This document shows positions 17,105-27,585 of a stretch of DNA of 64,000 nt, piece by piece. The position numbers were made by a program, and so were the translations under genes. The stretch is from Sulfolobales archaeon HS-7. Its GTDB lineage: Archaea; Thermoproteota; Thermoprotei_A; Sulfolobales; Sulfolobaceae. The stretch lies in contig AP024596.1 of assembly GCA_019704295.1 (NCBI GenBank), forward strand, positions 1,944,501 through 2,008,500, in the 5' to 3' direction. Below the pieces are notes generated by a model. The model saw nothing but the letters and a program-made list of their open reading frames with translations, was not told the origin of the DNA and ran no database searches. How positions within the stretch are numbered: the stretch's first letter is position 1; the number at the start of each line of letters is the position of its first letter.

Positions 17105-18331
17105 ATGGAATTAGACGAACTGTTAAAAAAATTGGAAAAAAAAGAAATTGATTTCAATAAGCTGGAGAGTTACTTAAATCCAAATGAAGCTGCTCTTCTC
17201 CGTAGGCTATTCATAGAGAAGAACAGTGGTAAAAGCTTATCCTCTATCGGTTCTACTATAATAGATTTTAAAGACGTTTATGGGAAAAACATAGAGAATC
17301 CTATAGGTGCAACTCAGATTCCGTTAGGAGTAGCCGGTCCCATCAATATTAATGGGAACTATGCAAAGGGATCATTTTACGTACCTCTTGCAACAACTGA
17401 AGGAGCTCTAGTAGCGAGCGTTAATAGAGGGATAAAGGCAGTAAATGCATCAGGGGGCGTAAACGTAATTATCATTCATGATAGTATGACACGAGCTCCA
17501 GTTTTCTCGCTTCCCTCTATTAGCTATTGCAAATTATTCATTAATTGGATTAATGAGAATTTTAGTAAAATAAAGGAAGTTGCGGAAAGCACTACTAAAT
17601 ACGGAAAGCTTAAGAGCATTGATACGTTTGTTACTGGAAACAACGTGTGGCTTAGATTCTCATTTTCTACAGGTGACGCAATGGGAATGAATATGGTAAC
17701 GTTAGCAGTGGAGAAAGCTTGCGAATATATAGAAAAAGGTTTTCCTGAAGCTAAGTGCATCGCCGTTAGCGGAAACATGTGTTCAGATAAGAAATTATCA
17801 TATGTCAACACTCTTCTTGGGAGAGGAAAGACAGTAATTGCTGAAGCAATATTACCAGGTAAGATCGTAAAAGAGTTTCTAAAATCCAGAGCAGAAGAAA
17901 TAGTAGAAACTAATCTCAGGAAGAATTGGCTGGGGAGCGCTAGAGCTGGTAGTCCCCAGTTCAACGCACATTTTGCAAACATAATTACCGCTATTTTCAT
18001 AGCAACAGGACAGGATGTAGCACAAGTGATAGAAAGTAGTAGCGGATACACATGGGCGGAAGTAAGGGAGGATAACCTTTATTTTTCCGTAACTTTGCCT
18101 TCATTAGAAGTGGGTACTGTCGGAGGAGGAACACAATTGCCTACGCAGTCCGAAGCCCTTAATTTGCTTGAGGTTAAGGGTAGCGGAAATCCGCCTGGTT
18201 CCAACTCCTTAAAATTTGCGGAAATTATAGCAGCAACTGTTCTCGCAGGAGAGTTAAATTTACTTGCGGCAATTACGTCGAGAGAACTAGGTAAGGCGCA
18301 TATGAAATATGGAAGAAAAATGAATGTTTAA
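17105..18331 (+). CDS. hmgA: HMG-CoA reductase (class I)
   Basis: The 408-aa enzyme reduces HMG-CoA to mevalonate with NADPH. Catalytic residues are visible: Glu99 in [10 protein letters not shown], the Lys of SGNMCSDKK near 224, Asp in [16 protein letters not shown], and His399 in KAHMKYGRK near the C terminus. The motif order and length fit the soluble archaeal class I form without membrane domain. It starts on the base after the DUF35 stop, closing a four-gene mevalonate operon. The hydrophilic N-terminal 45 residues are typical. Confidence 0.96.
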   Translation: MELDELLKKLEKKEIDFNKLESYLNPNEAALLRRLFIEKNSGKSLSSIGSTIIDFKDVYGKNIENPIGATQIPLGVAGPININGNYAKGSFYVPLATTEGALVASVNRGIKAVNASGGVNVIIIHDSMTRAPVFSLPSISYCKLFINWINENFSKIKEVAESTTKYGKLKSIDTFVTGNNVWLRFSFSTGDAMGMNMVTLAVEKACEYIEKGFPEAKCIAVSGNMCSDKKLSYVNTLLGRGKTVIAEAILPGKIVKEFLKSRAEEIVETNLRKNWLGSARAGSPQFNAHFANIITAIFIATGQDVAQVIESSSGYTWAEVREDNLYFSVTLPSLEVGTVGGGTQLPTQSEALNLLEVKGSGNPPGSNSLKFAEIIAATVLAGELNLLAAITSRELGKAHMKYGRKMNV

Positions 18332-18355
18332 AAGTAAAGAAAATAATGTTGATAT

Positions 18356-19651
18356 ATGAGCGAATCGCAAACGTTAGAGGAAATAATTAAAATTACATAC
18401 AGTCATAATAAGTGGAGGAGAACGGAAACTCTTAATCTGATTCCTTCCGAAAACGTAATGAGTCCATTAGCGGAGTCCCTTTACCTTACGGACATGATGT
18501 CTAGATATGCTGAGGGCAAACCTTATAAAAGGTACTATCAGGGGACTAAGTTCGTGGACGAGATCGAGGTTTTAGCAAATAAGTTAATTTCGCAGGTATC
18601 TAATGCTAAGTATTCAGATCTAAAGGCGACAAGCGGAACTATAGCTAATGCGGCGGTATTTAGAACACTAGCAAACTGCGGAGACAAGGCTGTCATAGCA
18701 CCAGTACAAGCGGGAGCCCATGTGAGCCACACCCGCTTCGGAACATTGGGAGCTTTAGGCATAAAGCAAATAGACATGTCTTATGATCAGGAGATATATA
18801 ATATTGATGTGGACAACGCAGTGAAGTTAATTGAAAAAGAGGCACCTAAGTTTGTAGTTTTAGGGGGAAGCCTTTACCTATTCCCTCACCCAGTGAAGGA
18901 AATTGCTGAGGCAGCGCATTCAGTAAACGCTCAGCTAGTGTATGACGCTGCACATGTTTACGGTCTTATAACAGGTGGAGTATGGGAAAATCCTTTAAGT
19001 CAAGGGGCTGACGTAATGACGGCATCTACACATAAGACTTTTCCCGGACCTCAGGGAGGCGTCATAGTTTCTAATGAGGAGGAAGTATTTAAGCCTATAT
19101 CAAAGAACGTATTTCCCTGGTTTGTAAGTAACCACCACTTACATAGACTGCCAGCAACCGCAGTAACTGCTCTTGAAATGATAAAATTCGGTCACGAATA
19201 CGCTTCACAAATTGTAAAAAATGCAAAATCGTTGGCGGAAAGTTTAGTTTCTAGGGGATTTAAGGTGATTGGCGAAGAGTTAGGATACACGTCAAGTCAT
19301 CAAGTGGCAATAAACGTTAAAGAACTTGGAGGTGGTGCATACGTAGCTAAGGAATTGGAGGAAGCTAACATTATTACAAATAAAAATCTGCTTCCACAAG
19401 ATACCCCAGACAAGGTTGAAAATCCTAGTGGTATAAGACTTGGGGTACAGGAAATGACACGTTATGGAATGAAGGAGGATGATATGGATAGGATTGCGTC
19501 GTTTATGGAGTCGTTATTAATAAGAAAAGAAAGTAAAGATAAAATTAAGCACGAAGTTATCGAATTCAGGTCTCAATTCCTCGAAGTCAAGTATACGTTT
19601 AATATAGACTTAGGTAAGTATTCTAGTTTTAAAATACCCATGCTTATCTAA
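18356..19651 (+). CDS. glyA: Serine hydroxymethyltransferase
   Basis: The 431-aa PLP enzyme interconverts serine and glycine using a (tetrahydro)pterin carrier. It has the PLP lysine in [14 protein letters not shown] near residue 228, and [12 protein letters not shown] plus [14 protein letters not shown] at the N terminus as in all family members. It starts 24 bases after HMG-CoA reductase and may be read through from that operon, though the pathway is unrelated. It pairs functionally with the glycine-cleavage genes at 34.4-38.8 kb. The end overlaps the convergent usp gene by 8 bases. Confidence 0.96.
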   Translation: MSESQTLEEIIKITYSHNKWRRTETLNLIPSENVMSPLAESLYLTDMMSRYAEGKPYKRYYQGTKFVDEIEVLANKLISQVSNAKYSDLKATSGTIANAAVFRTLANCGDKAVIAPVQAGAHVSHTRFGTLGALGIKQIDMSYDQEIYNIDVDNAVKLIEKEAPKFVVLGGSLYLFPHPVKEIAEAAHSVNAQLVYDAAHVYGLITGGVWENPLSQGADVMTASTHKTFPGPQGGVIVSNEEEVFKPISKNVFPWFVSNHHLHRLPATAVTALEMIKFGHEYASQIVKNAKSLAESLVSRGFKVIGEELGYTSSHQVAINVKELGGGAYVAKELEEANIITNKNLLPQDTPDKVENPSGIRLGVQEMTRYGMKEDDMDRIASFMESLLIRKESKDKIKHEVIEFRSQFLEVKYTFNIDLGKYSSFKIPMLI

Positions 19652-20051
19652 CTAAAATCACGGTAGTTATTGCGTTAGCTCCTATTGATAATGCCACGGA
19701 ACCTATATTTATGTCATTGTTCACAGAAGAGCCTCTAGCCCCTAGGATCACTGCATCATAGGTATTTGCGTTCATTTCGTTCAAGATTTCATTCGCGATA
19801 CTGCTGGTAGTTAGATCGAGTTTAACTTTCTTATAGCTAAGTTTAACCTTATCGCTAACCCTTTCCTCTACTTTCTTTTCTACTTCCTCACATTCATTGC
19901 TACATACGTTTATTACCGTAATTTTTGAACCGTATCGCATCGCGAAATCGATAGCTAAATCTAAAGCTCTCATACTATTCGCTGAACCGTCAACTGGGAC
20001 TAATACATTCCGAAACCAGAAGCTGACCTCGTAAGTAGGGGGGAAACTCAT
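19644..20051 (-). CDS. Universal stress protein (UspA family)
   Basis: The 135-aa protein has the Usp fold. It opens [20 protein letters not shown] and closes with [20 protein letters not shown], the G-x2-G-x9-G-[S/T] motif that marks ATP-binding members. The start overlaps the gap stop by 4 bases, so it is the distal gene of a pgk-gap-usp transcript. Its cellular role is unknown; it may sense energy state in step with glycolysis. Confidence 0.85.
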   Translation of the reverse strand: MSFPPTYEVSFWFRNVLVPVDGSANSMRALDLAIDFAMRYGSKITVINVCSNECEEVEKKVEERVSDKVKLSYKKVKLDLTTSSIANEILNEMNANTYDAVILGARGSSVNNDINIGSVALSIGANAITTVILVR

Positions 20052-21061
20052 AATAACTCTCCTCTCATAATCCCTAGATTTCTATCAGTTAGTTCTTTTG
20101 AATCTTTATATCCCATAGATGCCCTTATTGCATCTATGTTCTCCGGAACCACTATAGATTCTTGGTGAACTGCGTAAACTAAATTGATAAGGTTCTGTCT
20201 TACGTCTATCGAACCTTCAAATACGGCGACTTCGTACAGATCTCCTCTGATTCTACCGAGATCCCTAGTAACTTCTAGTATTTCTGCCGTGCCCTCTATT
20301 TCGGCTGTTAGTGGAATTACTACTATTCGACTAGTATTCCTAAGAGTGTCAAGTACTTCTTCTTTCGTAACATCTCTTTTTGTCCTTACTTCTAAAGAGT
20401 GCATATGCATTAGAGTGGTTGGTGCTATTATGGCAGTAGTATATATATCTAAGTCCTTAAGCACTGTTTTCACGTCTGCGGCGTGATGACTTGGCTGTGT
20501 AACGGGATCTAAATCCAGCGAGTTTATTGGGCCCTTTCCCGTTTCTTTAGGATCAGCCCCTCTTCTGACTATTGTCGCTCTAACTCTTTCCAACCCAGCT
20601 AAACCATTTATTGTACATAGAACTCTAAGGAGACCGGTTGTGTTACATGAGACTACTCTTATATACTTCTTATCAATTCCCTCGTCATAATTACATAATG
20701 CGGAGAAGGAGATGTCAGCGACATTGGCCTTCTCGCCGCCCTGAAATATAGCTTTTTTCCCAAGCTTACTATACTGTTCTTTATACTTTACTCCTATCCC
20801 CCCTGGAGTTGCATCCACTATGATATCAGCTTTCTCGAATAGAGCATTAATGTCGCCTGCAACCTTAATTCCCCTTTTTTCGAACTCATCTTCACTTTGA
20901 TGTGGAACGAATAAGGGATATCCTTTCCTTATAGCGATCATTGCCTCATATGACGGTCTAGTCTTGGAAACACCTACTAGTTCCATATCGTTCTGTTGCT
21001 TTATCGCGTCCGCGACTCTCTTGCCTATAGTTCCATAACCGTTAACTGCTACTTTTATCAT
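20048..21061 (-). CDS. gap: Glyceraldehyde-3-phosphate dehydrogenase, archaeal type II
   Basis: This 337-aa enzyme interconverts glyceraldehyde-3-phosphate and 1,3-bisphosphoglycerate. It begins [20 protein letters not shown], the archaeal NAD(P)-binding start, and has the nucleophile Cys139 in [12 protein letters not shown] chose the ATG at 21061; an in-frame GTG three codons upstream is possible. The start overlaps pgk by about 20 bases, so the genes are coupled. In Sulfolobales this pair works mainly in gluconeogenesis. Confidence 0.95.
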   Translation of the reverse strand: MIKVAVNGYGTIGKRVADAIKQQNDMELVGVSKTRPSYEAMIAIRKGYPLFVPHQSEDEFEKRGIKVAGDINALFEKADIIVDATPGGIGVKYKEQYSKLGKKAIFQGGEKANVADISFSALCNYDEGIDKKYIRVVSCNTTGLLRVLCTINGLAGLERVRATIVRRGADPKETGKGPINSLDLDPVTQPSHHAADVKTVLKDLDIYTTAIIAPTTLMHMHSLEVRTKRDVTKEEVLDTLRNTSRIVVIPLTAEIEGTAEILEVTRDLGRIRGDLYEVAVFEGSIDVRQNLINLVYAVHQESIVVPENIDAIRASMGYKDSKELTDRNLGIMRGELL

Positions 21062-22277
21062 CCTGTACACCCCTACTTAGAGCTTCGATGGCAGGAAGCT
21101 TTTCGCCTGCAAGAAACAAAAGCAGCGCCCCGCCACCAGTAGATACGTGAGTTTTTGAAGGATCTATTGTCGTATAATCTAACATACTAATCATGTGGCC
21201 GCCACCAACTATTACAAACCCTTTGCTTTCCATTGCTGAAGTCATAATCCTAATCGTCCCTTCCCTAAACCTTTCGTCTTCAATAACACCCATAGGACCC
21301 CTCAATACTATCACGCTTGCTTCCTTCATAAGTGAGGAATAAACACTAACTGTAGTTTCCCCTACGTCCTTTATTAGATTTTCAACTTTTGACGCCGGTT
21401 CGTTACGGATCTCCCCTTTTTCATCAACAGTTTTGAAATCTAAAGGTATTTCTAAAGGAGCACCGCTTAGCAGGGTTTTTCTAGCCCTTGGAATAAGTGA
21501 CGTCGCTCCAGTCTTTTCTAAAACCTCTAAATTCGCTTTTCCCAGATTAAGTCCTTTTGCTGCAGCGAATAGGACTGATACGAGGCCTCCGAGAAGAATT
21601 CTATCCGCTACCCTATGTCTTGATAAATTTTCTATAATCCTTATACTATCGTGAATTTTCCCCCCGCCCATAACAAATACCTTAGGGCCGTCATTGGGGT
21701 TGAATATTTTAGAAAGGGCGCTAACTTCCTTTTCCATTACTCTTCCAGCCGCTGAGGGTAATAAATAAGGGAACCCAACTAAACTTGGTTGACTCCTATG
21801 GGATGCTGCAAAAGCATCATTTATAAAAAGGTTGAAAAGAGGGGCTAACTTCTTTACTAAAAAAGTTCTTGCCTGCCTCTCCATCTCCGTTTCCACGATT
21901 TCCTCGGAAATCATTCTAATATTCTCAAGAAGTAATACGTCTTTAGGACCAGCCTGCTTTATCTTTTGAATCGCATAAGGACCTATAATATCCTCTACAA
22001 ATTCCACAGTGTGTCCTAGATGCCTGGATAACAGTTCTGCATGCTGATTTAGTGAGATGAAATCATCGTCACCAGGTCTTCCCTGATGAGATAATATTGT
22101 AATAGAAGCGTTATTTTCCAGAAGTTCTTTGATAGTTTGTATGTGGGACTTTATTCTAGAATCATCAAGTACCTTACCTGTTTTCTTGTCGACAGGAGAA
22201 TTTATATCTACTCTTAACAAGACCTTTTTGTTTTTGATTTCCACATCATCCATTGTTGGTATAGTAAGCGAATTCAC
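21042..22277 (-). CDS. pgk: Phosphoglycerate kinase
   Basis: The enzyme (411 aa from the chosen GTG) transfers phosphate between 1,3-bisphosphoglycerate and ADP. Family blocks are [12 protein letters not shown] near the N terminus, [13 protein letters not shown] (usual SHLGRP), [27 protein letters not shown] (usual GG-K) and [14 protein letters not shown], ending with [22 protein letters not shown]. The frame stays open to GTG 22346, but a TATA-like TATTTAAAG falls inside that extension. The GTG at 22277 before [11 protein letters not shown] also fits the family's length. It is first in the pgk-gap-usp operon. Confidence 0.94.
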   Translation of the reverse strand: MNSLTIPTMDDVEIKNKKVLLRVDINSPVDKKTGKVLDDSRIKSHIQTIKELLENNASITILSHQGRPGDDDFISLNQHAELLSRHLGHTVEFVEDIIGPYAIQKIKQAGPKDVLLLENIRMISEEIVETEMERQARTFLVKKLAPLFNLFINDAFAASHRSQPSLVGFPYLLPSAAGRVMEKEVSALSKIFNPNDGPKVFVMGGGKIHDSIRIIENLSRHRVADRILLGGLVSVLFAAAKGLNLGKANLEVLEKTGATSLIPRARKTLLSGAPLEIPLDFKTVDEKGEIRNEPASKVENLIKDVGETTVSVYSSLMKEASVIVLRGPMGVIEDERFREGTIRIMTSAMESKGFVIVGGGHMISMLDYTTIDPSKTHVSTGGGALLLFLAGEKLPAIEALSRGVQDDKSSS

Positions 22278-22346
22278 TCTTATCAGATGTAAACCACCAC
22301 ATTCTATTTCGCTAATATCTTTAAATATATTATAGTACAAGGACAC

Positions 22347-23113
22347 TATTAATTTCTTCTATAATTTATTCGAAATTAATAAAAATACTTATTAGAATGA
22401 TCTATTAATAATTATAAAGTCATTATTAATATAAATTACACTCTATTAAAAATTTAAGAACGTTAGATGTACAGTAAGTTTATGATGGTTACAAGTTGCA
22501 TTGATCTTATATGGGGGTTAAGCCAGGAGAAGATTCGTGATAGCGTCTAATGTGTAATAAATGTAATTTACTTTAAAAACTAAATTACCGACTTCTTAAG
22601 CTTAAAGTATTCAGCGGTACATTCTGCAAACTTTCAACTTATGGTACTCGAAACCCCTTTTTAGCCTTAACTCTTGAGAAATACGTAATTATTTGTGATT
22701 GTTCTTAATAAACTTATTTTATATTATCTATCTTCTAGTAATTAAACGGATTTAATTCGGAAGAGACGTATTTTATAACTTTTTAGTTTATCTAGTTATT
22801 CTGTTAATTACGCACTGGATACTGTCACGTGATGATAGCCTTCCTCATTAAAAAAGACTTTGCAGAGAATGCGTAAACGATAATATTAATGGAGCAGGTT
22901 CCGTCGAGACGTCTATGCTCCACCAAGCAGTCTCGTGGGACACCATGAACATCAACCCTACTGGGAGTGGGAGCGACCCTCAGTGTTATAGAGTCCTCTA
23001 TTACTAGGAGAAGGCAGTGAGTCCCATTCATAGGGGCGCAGTACTTCCCAAATTCACGACTTATACTGATATTCTCATATACTATAAAGACAAGTAATTA
23101 GAATGAGATCATT
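22347..23113. other. Repeat-bearing intergenic region between pgk and gatC
   Basis: There is no intact gene. Bases 22548-22832 are one copy of a roughly 300-bp non-coding repeat shared with 53291-53664. Bases 22850-23040 are less A+T-rich and have a minus-strand frame (HCLLLVIEDSITLRVAP and following) that looks like the remains of a coding region, probably a transposon-borne gene, but I cannot identify it. The last 60 bases hold the gatC promoter side. Confidence 0.55.
22548..22832 (+). repeat. Family B non-coding repeat, copy 1
   Basis: This matches 53291-53664 over its whole length with substitutions and a 75-base insertion in the other copy. Well-conserved parts are CTTAAGCTTAAA/CCTAAGCTTAAA, TCTTGAGAA, GGATTTAATTC and TTAATTACGCA. 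It has no open frame of note. Both copies lie upstream of plus-strand housekeeping genes (gatC here, nnr there). Confidence 0.65.
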
Positions 23114-23398
23114 ATGGACATAGAGATCGAACTGATAAGGAAATTAGAGACACTTGCCTTATTGAAGTTATCAGAGGAAGAAGAAAACAATATAATTAAT
23201 GATATAAAAAAAATACTAGACTTTTTCAATACCATACAAAAGGCGCAATTAAGTGATGTCGAGCCATTGTTCCATCCCATTAAAAGTACACATCTCCGTC
23301 CAGACGAAGTTAAGAACGGACTAACAAAAGAAGAAGCGTTAGCTAATGCGAGTAGTGTTGAAGGGGGATACATCAGAGGTCCACGCACTGGTGAGTAA
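23114..23398 (+). CDS. gatC: Asp-tRNA(Asn)/Glu-tRNA(Gln) amidotransferase subunit C
   Basis: The 94-aa GatC has the family pattern: LETLALLKLSEEEENNIIND at the start, ILDFFNTIQKAQLSDVEPLF in the middle, and LRPDEVKNGLTKEEALANAS near the end. It stabilises GatA and links it to GatB in the enzyme that converts misacylated Asp-tRNA(Asn) (or Glu-tRNA(Gln)) to the correct amide. It lies 3 bases before gatA; gatB is not in the window. Confidence 0.93.
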   Translation: MDIEIELIRKLETLALLKLSEEEENNIINDIKKILDFFNTIQKAQLSDVEPLFHPIKSTHLRPDEVKNGLTKEEALANASSVEGGYIRGPRTGE

Positions 23399-23401
23399 AA
23401 G

Positions 23402-24802
23402 TTGATTTCTGAATACATAAAATGCGTCACTGATGAAGGTATAGAAGAATGCATATCAAGAGTTTATGACAGAGTAACCAAGCTAGAACCCAAACTGCAC
23501 GCATTCATAACATTAGTAGATAAGGATACTGTAATTAATAATGCAAAGCAAGTTAGGTCGAGGAAATTAATGGGGTTACCTGTCGCGGTTAAGGACAATA
23601 TATCCACTAAGGGGATAAGAACAACGTGTGGATCAAGAATGCTATCAGAATACGTTCCGGTTTATGATGCTACTGTGATTGAGAGATTAGCTTCCAAGGG
23701 AGCAACCATTCTCGGAAAAACAAATATGGATGAGTTCGCTATGGGTTCGACAACGGAAACGAGCTTTTTTGGTCCGTCTAGAAATCCATGGGATTTGACC
23801 AGAGTTCCAGGTGGCTCATCTGGGGGCAGTGGAGTGGCTATAGCGAGCAAGATGGTTGAGATTGCTTTAGGCAGCGACACCGGTGGTTCTATAAGAGCAC
23901 CCGCTTCGTTTAATGGTGTTTACGGATTAAAGCCGTCCTACGGAACGGTAAGTCGCTACGGACTTGTTGCTTACGCAAACAGTTTAGAACAAATTGGACC
24001 CATGGCTAGAAACGCATCTGATCTAAAAATTCTTTTCTCGATTATATCAGGGTTCGATATTAAGGACGCAACTACCGTAAGTTTTGACAAAAAGGACGAT
24101 GTTGACATTAAGTTAAATGGATTTCGTATAGGTATATTAAAAGACATTATGGATCGTTCTTCACCAGAAGTACAAAATGTGATGTCGAGTTTTATCGAGA
24201 AGCTATCTTCCGAAGGAGCTTTAATAGAAGAAGTGCAGTTAGGCTATATCGACTATATTTTACCTGCATATTACATAATAGCCATGTCAGAAGCCTCGTC
24301 AAACCTAGCGAGATTCGATGGCGTAAGATATGGCTACGGTAGATATAAAGAAGGCACTTGGATACAAACTTTTTCTGCAAATAGAGCAGAGGGATTCGGG
24401 AGCGAAGTGAAAAAGAGGATTCTGCTAGGTTCGTTTATTTTGAGCGCTGGATATTACGACGAGTATTATATTAAGGCACTCAAAATAAGGAAGTTGGTTA
24501 AGGAAAGTGTAGATAACATACTTAAGAGTCATGATGTAATCCTTTCACCAACAATGCCGATCCTTCCACCTAAACTAGGAGATGTGATTGACGATCCGTT
24601 AAAAATGTACGCAATGGATCTTAATACAGTCGTTGCAAACTTAACTGGAATACCTGCTGTTTCAGTTCCCGTGGGATTTTATCAAGGACTGCCTGTAGGG
24701 GCACAATTTATGGGCAAATACCTTAATGACTTTTTCCTATTAAATCTCGTATCAGAGGTCGAGAAGATAACTAAGATGGCAGAGTTAACGCCATCAATAT
24801 AA
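23402..24802 (+). CDS. gatA: Asp-tRNA(Asn)/Glu-tRNA(Gln) amidotransferase subunit A
   Basis: The 466-aa amidase-signature subunit releases ammonia from glutamine for GatB. The Ser-cisSer-Lys triad is visible as Lys64 (VAVKDN), Ser139 (PGGSSGGSG) and Ser163 (DTGGSIRAP). It starts at TTG, 3 bases after gatC. The protein shares its fold with the shorter amidase at 60425. The family call is firm; in archaea GatCAB works mainly on Asp-tRNA(Asn), as GatDE makes Gln-tRNA. Confidence 0.95.
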   Translation: MISEYIKCVTDEGIEECISRVYDRVTKLEPKLHAFITLVDKDTVINNAKQVRSRKLMGLPVAVKDNISTKGIRTTCGSRMLSEYVPVYDATVIERLASKGATILGKTNMDEFAMGSTTETSFFGPSRNPWDLTRVPGGSSGGSGVAIASKMVEIALGSDTGGSIRAPASFNGVYGLKPSYGTVSRYGLVAYANSLEQIGPMARNASDLKILFSIISGFDIKDATTVSFDKKDDVDIKLNGFRIGILKDIMDRSSPEVQNVMSSFIEKLSSEGALIEEVQLGYIDYILPAYYIIAMSEASSNLARFDGVRYGYGRYKEGTWIQTFSANRAEGFGSEVKKRILLGSFILSAGYYDEYYIKALKIRKLVKESVDNILKSHDVILSPTMPILPPKLGDVIDDPLKMYAMDLNTVVANLTGIPAVSVPVGFYQGLPVGAQFMGKYLNDFFLLNLVSEVEKITKMAELTPSI

Positions 24803-24840
24803 ATATTTTTATTTCGAGAATTCTCACTTTCTCATATAAG

Positions 24841-25917
24841 GTGATTTGTGCTCTGACGCAAGACGCTTATAGTTTTCTCTTTAGGGAATTGGAGAAGCAG
24901 CGGTATCACATAATTGGTTCCCATAGCGTATATAAGAAATGTCATTGGACTCATGAAGCCATTACTAAAAACAGATTTTGTTATAAAGGAAAGTTCTACG
25001 GAATAGAGAGTCATAGATGTGCGCAAATGAGTCCATCTGCTCTTTGGTGCTGGTTTAGATGTGAACATTGCTGGAGATTAGAACCAGAAGATGTGGGCCT
25101 TGATTGGGATGAAACGAAGATCCCAACAGAGGACGATCCAGAGTTAATAGCTGAAAAAAGCATAGAGGAACACATAAGATCGGTATCTGGCTACTATGGA
25201 ATGAAGGGTGTTAACAAAGAAAAAGTGAAAGAAGCTGAGGATGTCAAACATGTAGCCATAAGCCTAACGGGAGAACCCACGTTATACGAGAGAATAGGGG
25301 AGTTAATTAAGGAATATCACAAAAGGGGTATTACCACGTTTTTAGTAACTAGTGGAGTGAGACCTGACATACTAGCTAACTTGGAGGAGGAACCTACACA
25401 ACTGTTTGTTTCCTTACAGGCTCCTAATGAATATAAACACAAGATATTTAATAGACCAATTATCGCAAATTCCTGGAACTTAGTCATGAAGACCTTGAGG
25501 ATTTTACCTAGTTTCAGTTGTCCCACGGTTATACGATTGACTATGATAAACGGATTTAACATGTCAGATAAAGATGCCGAAGAGTTCGCCAAGCTTTTTG
25601 AGATAGCTAAGCCCACCTATATAGAAGTGAAGGCGTATATGCACGTCGGACCGTCAACGTTAAGACTATCAAAAGACGCCATGCCTAGACATAATGAAAT
25701 AAGATTATTCGCAGAAAAGTTGGCAGAATTAACAGGGTATAACATTTTATCAGAACATATACCTAGTAGAATAGTTCTCCTTTCTCAGTTGAATCGCCCA
25801 ATAAAAATAGGCAACGCATGGAGCGATTCGTGGAATTGGTCAACCAGAGATCTGGAGGACGATGTTTCTGGTGAATATAGAGAAGCAGAAACTAGCTGTA
25901 CGGAGGGTCAGATTTGA
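24841..25917 (+). CDS. taw1: tRNA 4-demethylwyosine synthase (TYW1/Taw1)
   Basis: The 358-aa radical-SAM enzyme makes 4-demethylwyosine at G37 of tRNA-Phe using pyruvate. The SAM cluster is C-x3-C-x2-C in [12 protein letters not shown]. Three further cysteines upstream (KKCHW, RFCYKG, SHRCAQ) fit the second [4Fe-4S] cluster known in this enzyme. [15 protein letters not shown] and [15 protein letters not shown] are family blocks. The start is GTG, following ATAAGGTG. Its UGA stop is followed in the same frame by the open HTH part of ribK, which is odd (see ribK). Confidence 0.95.
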   Translation: MICALTQDAYSFLFRELEKQRYHIIGSHSVYKKCHWTHEAITKNRFCYKGKFYGIESHRCAQMSPSALWCWFRCEHCWRLEPEDVGLDWDETKIPTEDDPELIAEKSIEEHIRSVSGYYGMKGVNKEKVKEAEDVKHVAISLTGEPTLYERIGELIKEYHKRGITTFLVTSGVRPDILANLEEEPTQLFVSLQAPNEYKHKIFNRPIIANSWNLVMKTLRILPSFSCPTVIRLTMINGFNMSDKDAEEFAKLFEIAKPTYIEVKAYMHVGPSTLRLSKDAMPRHNEIRLFAEKLAELTGYNILSEHIPSRIVLLSQLNRPIKIGNAWSDSWNWSTRDLEDDVSGEYREAETSCTEGQI

Positions 25918-25920
25918 AAA

Positions 25921-26574
25921 GTTAGTGATACATGCTGTTTCGTAGCCCTTATTGTAGTATCATCTGCAAGTGGCGCAATATCACAAAACGAGCTAGCAAA
26001 AAAACTCCAGGTTTCACAACAGACCATTTCAAGGAAACTTGCTGAACTGGAAGCTGAGGGTCTTATTAAAAGAATAATAGGAAAAGATGGTGAAATAATA
26101 AAATTAACTGACAGTGGAGCTAATATACTTCAGGAATGTGGGAAATATGTCCTAGACGCTTTGAAGAATAAGTTTATCCTTGAGATATCAGGCAAAGTAG
26201 TAAGCGGTTTAGGTGAGGGAAAAATTTTCCTAATGCAATCTTATTATTTAAATGCCTTTAAGGAAAAACTTGGTTTTGGACCTTATCCAGGCACACTTAA
26301 TGTAGTAATTGATGATATTTTATCAATGCAAAATAGAGTAGAATTAGATATGCTCAGAGGTATTGAGATCCCTGAGTATAGAGAGAAAGAGAGAGTTCTT
26401 GGTTCTGTGAAAGCCTTTTTTGCCAAGATAAATGATGAAATTGATGGAGCAGTTGTTATACCTGCAAGGACTATACACCCTAAAAGTGTAATCGAAATTA
26501 TATCGCCTTACTATCTACGGGAAAAATTAAGTCTAAAAGATGGAGTTAGAGTTAAGATAACCGTATTCGCTTAA
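25921..26574 (+). CDS. ribK: HTH-fused CTP-dependent riboflavin kinase, start uncertain
   Basis: From 26161 the frame encodes the archaeal CTP-dependent riboflavin kinase domain (FGPYPGTLNVVIDD, IPARTIHPKSVIEII), which makes FMN from riboflavin. Upstream, without a stop, the same frame encodes a complete winged helix: ISQNELAKKLQVSQQTISRK, then LEAEGLIKRI and KLTDSGANIL. The whole matches the RbkR-like two-domain proteins (about 220 aa). No ATG, GTG or TTG occurs in this frame between the taw1 stop (25915) and TTG 26161. Either a non-standard start is used (for example ATT 25951), or there is a base error, or the HTH is lost and translation begins at 26161. Confidence 0.8.
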   Translation, partial: VSDTCCFVALIVVSSASGAISQNELAKKLQVSQQTISRKLAELEAEGLIKRIIGKDGEIIKLTDSGANILQECGKYVLDALKNKFILEISGKVVSGLGEGKIFLMQSYYLNAFKEKLGFGPYPGTLNVVIDDILSMQNRVELDMLRGIEIPEYREKERVLGSVKAFFAKINDEIDGAVVIPARTIHPKSVIEIISPYYLREKLSLKDGVRVKITVFA

Positions 26575-27111
26575 TCTGAACTCTAACAGAGATTTAAACG
26601 TTACTTATCTTAACGGATAACATCGTATAAATATTTCGATTTAACTTCAAACATAGTGTTAGCTAGTATTGTTAAGTAGATGTCTCAATCTACAGTGAAA
26701 TAAGGGAGGATCACTCGGTTCGTAAGGTTATTATACCAGGCTCTAAACTCGGTAGCTCCCTGGTGAGTAGAGAGCTTCCAGAAAATTCTTACGTGTTTCA
26801 TAAAACTTGAGCGGTGTGAGTAATTCGTCTCGACAATGAGAAACCAGACCCTCACCGCGTATATTGTAAACTGTAATTTATGAGAAAGATAGATGAAATG
26901 CAGTAAATTGTTGAGCGTAAATTCCCATACCGTCAATGCGGCAGTATTGAATTAAATTTGTTATATTTATTGAAATAAACTGAATTTGCAAAGGAGGCGT
27001 GAATCACCCGTTGTAGAACACCCTAGTTTTCTTTTACCTCTTCTTATACACTCACACGTAATTAACTTAGTTAACTAGCCTTAAGAGAATATGATTAAAA
27101 TCTCTTTAACT
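26575..27111. other. Intergenic region with MITE between ribK and TFE-beta
   Basis: Bases 26847-27010 are a MITE-like family A copy. Bases 26680-26846 are slightly richer in G+C and contain a minus-strand frame (WKLSTHQGATEFRAWYNN) that may be a transposon remnant, but nothing is recognisable. The rest is A+T-rich spacer. Confidence 0.5.
26847..27010 (-). repeat. MITE-like element, family A, copy 3 (complete)
   Basis: A 164-bp element whose interior (GAAAGATAGATGAAATGCAG, then TAAATTGTTGAGCGTAA) matches copy 1 base for base over long stretches. On the minus strand it starts GGGTGATTCACGCCTCC, corresponding to the end GGAAACCTGAATCACCC of copy 2. The lower-coordinate terminus is more diverged. 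Confidence 0.7.
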
Positions 27112-27477
27112 TCATAACGCTTCTATTAGCCAGCGGTTCATCTTGTTACAGGATTGCGGACTCACGTGACTTCCGTTTTGACATTTATTTATTAATTTGC
27201 ATGAAAAACAAGGTATATCTATTATGTTTCCTAAGTTTGCAATAATATCTATGTTATCGTTATTGGCAATATATAACATGACGACCTTTTTCCCATCAAC
27301 GATTGTCGCCTCTTTCCTTACCAATCCTTTTCGGATTAACCTGGTAACATTTCTCGCTGCTTCGGCGCTCGATATTCCCAATATTTTACTGACGTCTGCT
27401 TGTTTTATTCCCTTTTCCCCAGCTTGTCTTATTTTTGAATATATTATCTCTTCTATCTGTGAGGCAGTACTTTCCAT
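27112..27477 (-). CDS. Transcription initiation factor TFE beta subunit
   Basis: The 121-aa protein has a winged-helix domain (KQADVSKILGISSAEAARNV, TRLIRKGLVRKEA) followed by a C-terminal Fe-S motif, CFSCKLINKCQNG...SC, i.e. C-x2-C-x5-C-x10-C. This is the layout of archaeal TFE-beta, homologous to RPC39 of RNA polymerase III. With TFE-alpha it helps open the promoter. The gene is 108 bases from the TFB gene on the same strand, which suits a transcription-factor neighbourhood. Calls such as conserved hypothetical are common for it. Confidence 0.85.
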   Translation of the reverse strand: MESTASQIEEIIYSKIRQAGEKGIKQADVSKILGISSAEAARNVTRLIRKGLVRKEATIVDGKKVVMLYIANNDNIDIIANLGNIIDIPCFSCKLINKCQNGSHVSPQSCNKMNRWLIEAL

Positions 27478-27585
27478 TTAGAACCCCATTGCGACTATAT
27501 ATATTTCGCTACATTTGTTATTAACCTTTATCATAATGATCAATAGGAAAAAGATTTATAAGGAGAACAAGAAAAACTATTTTAA

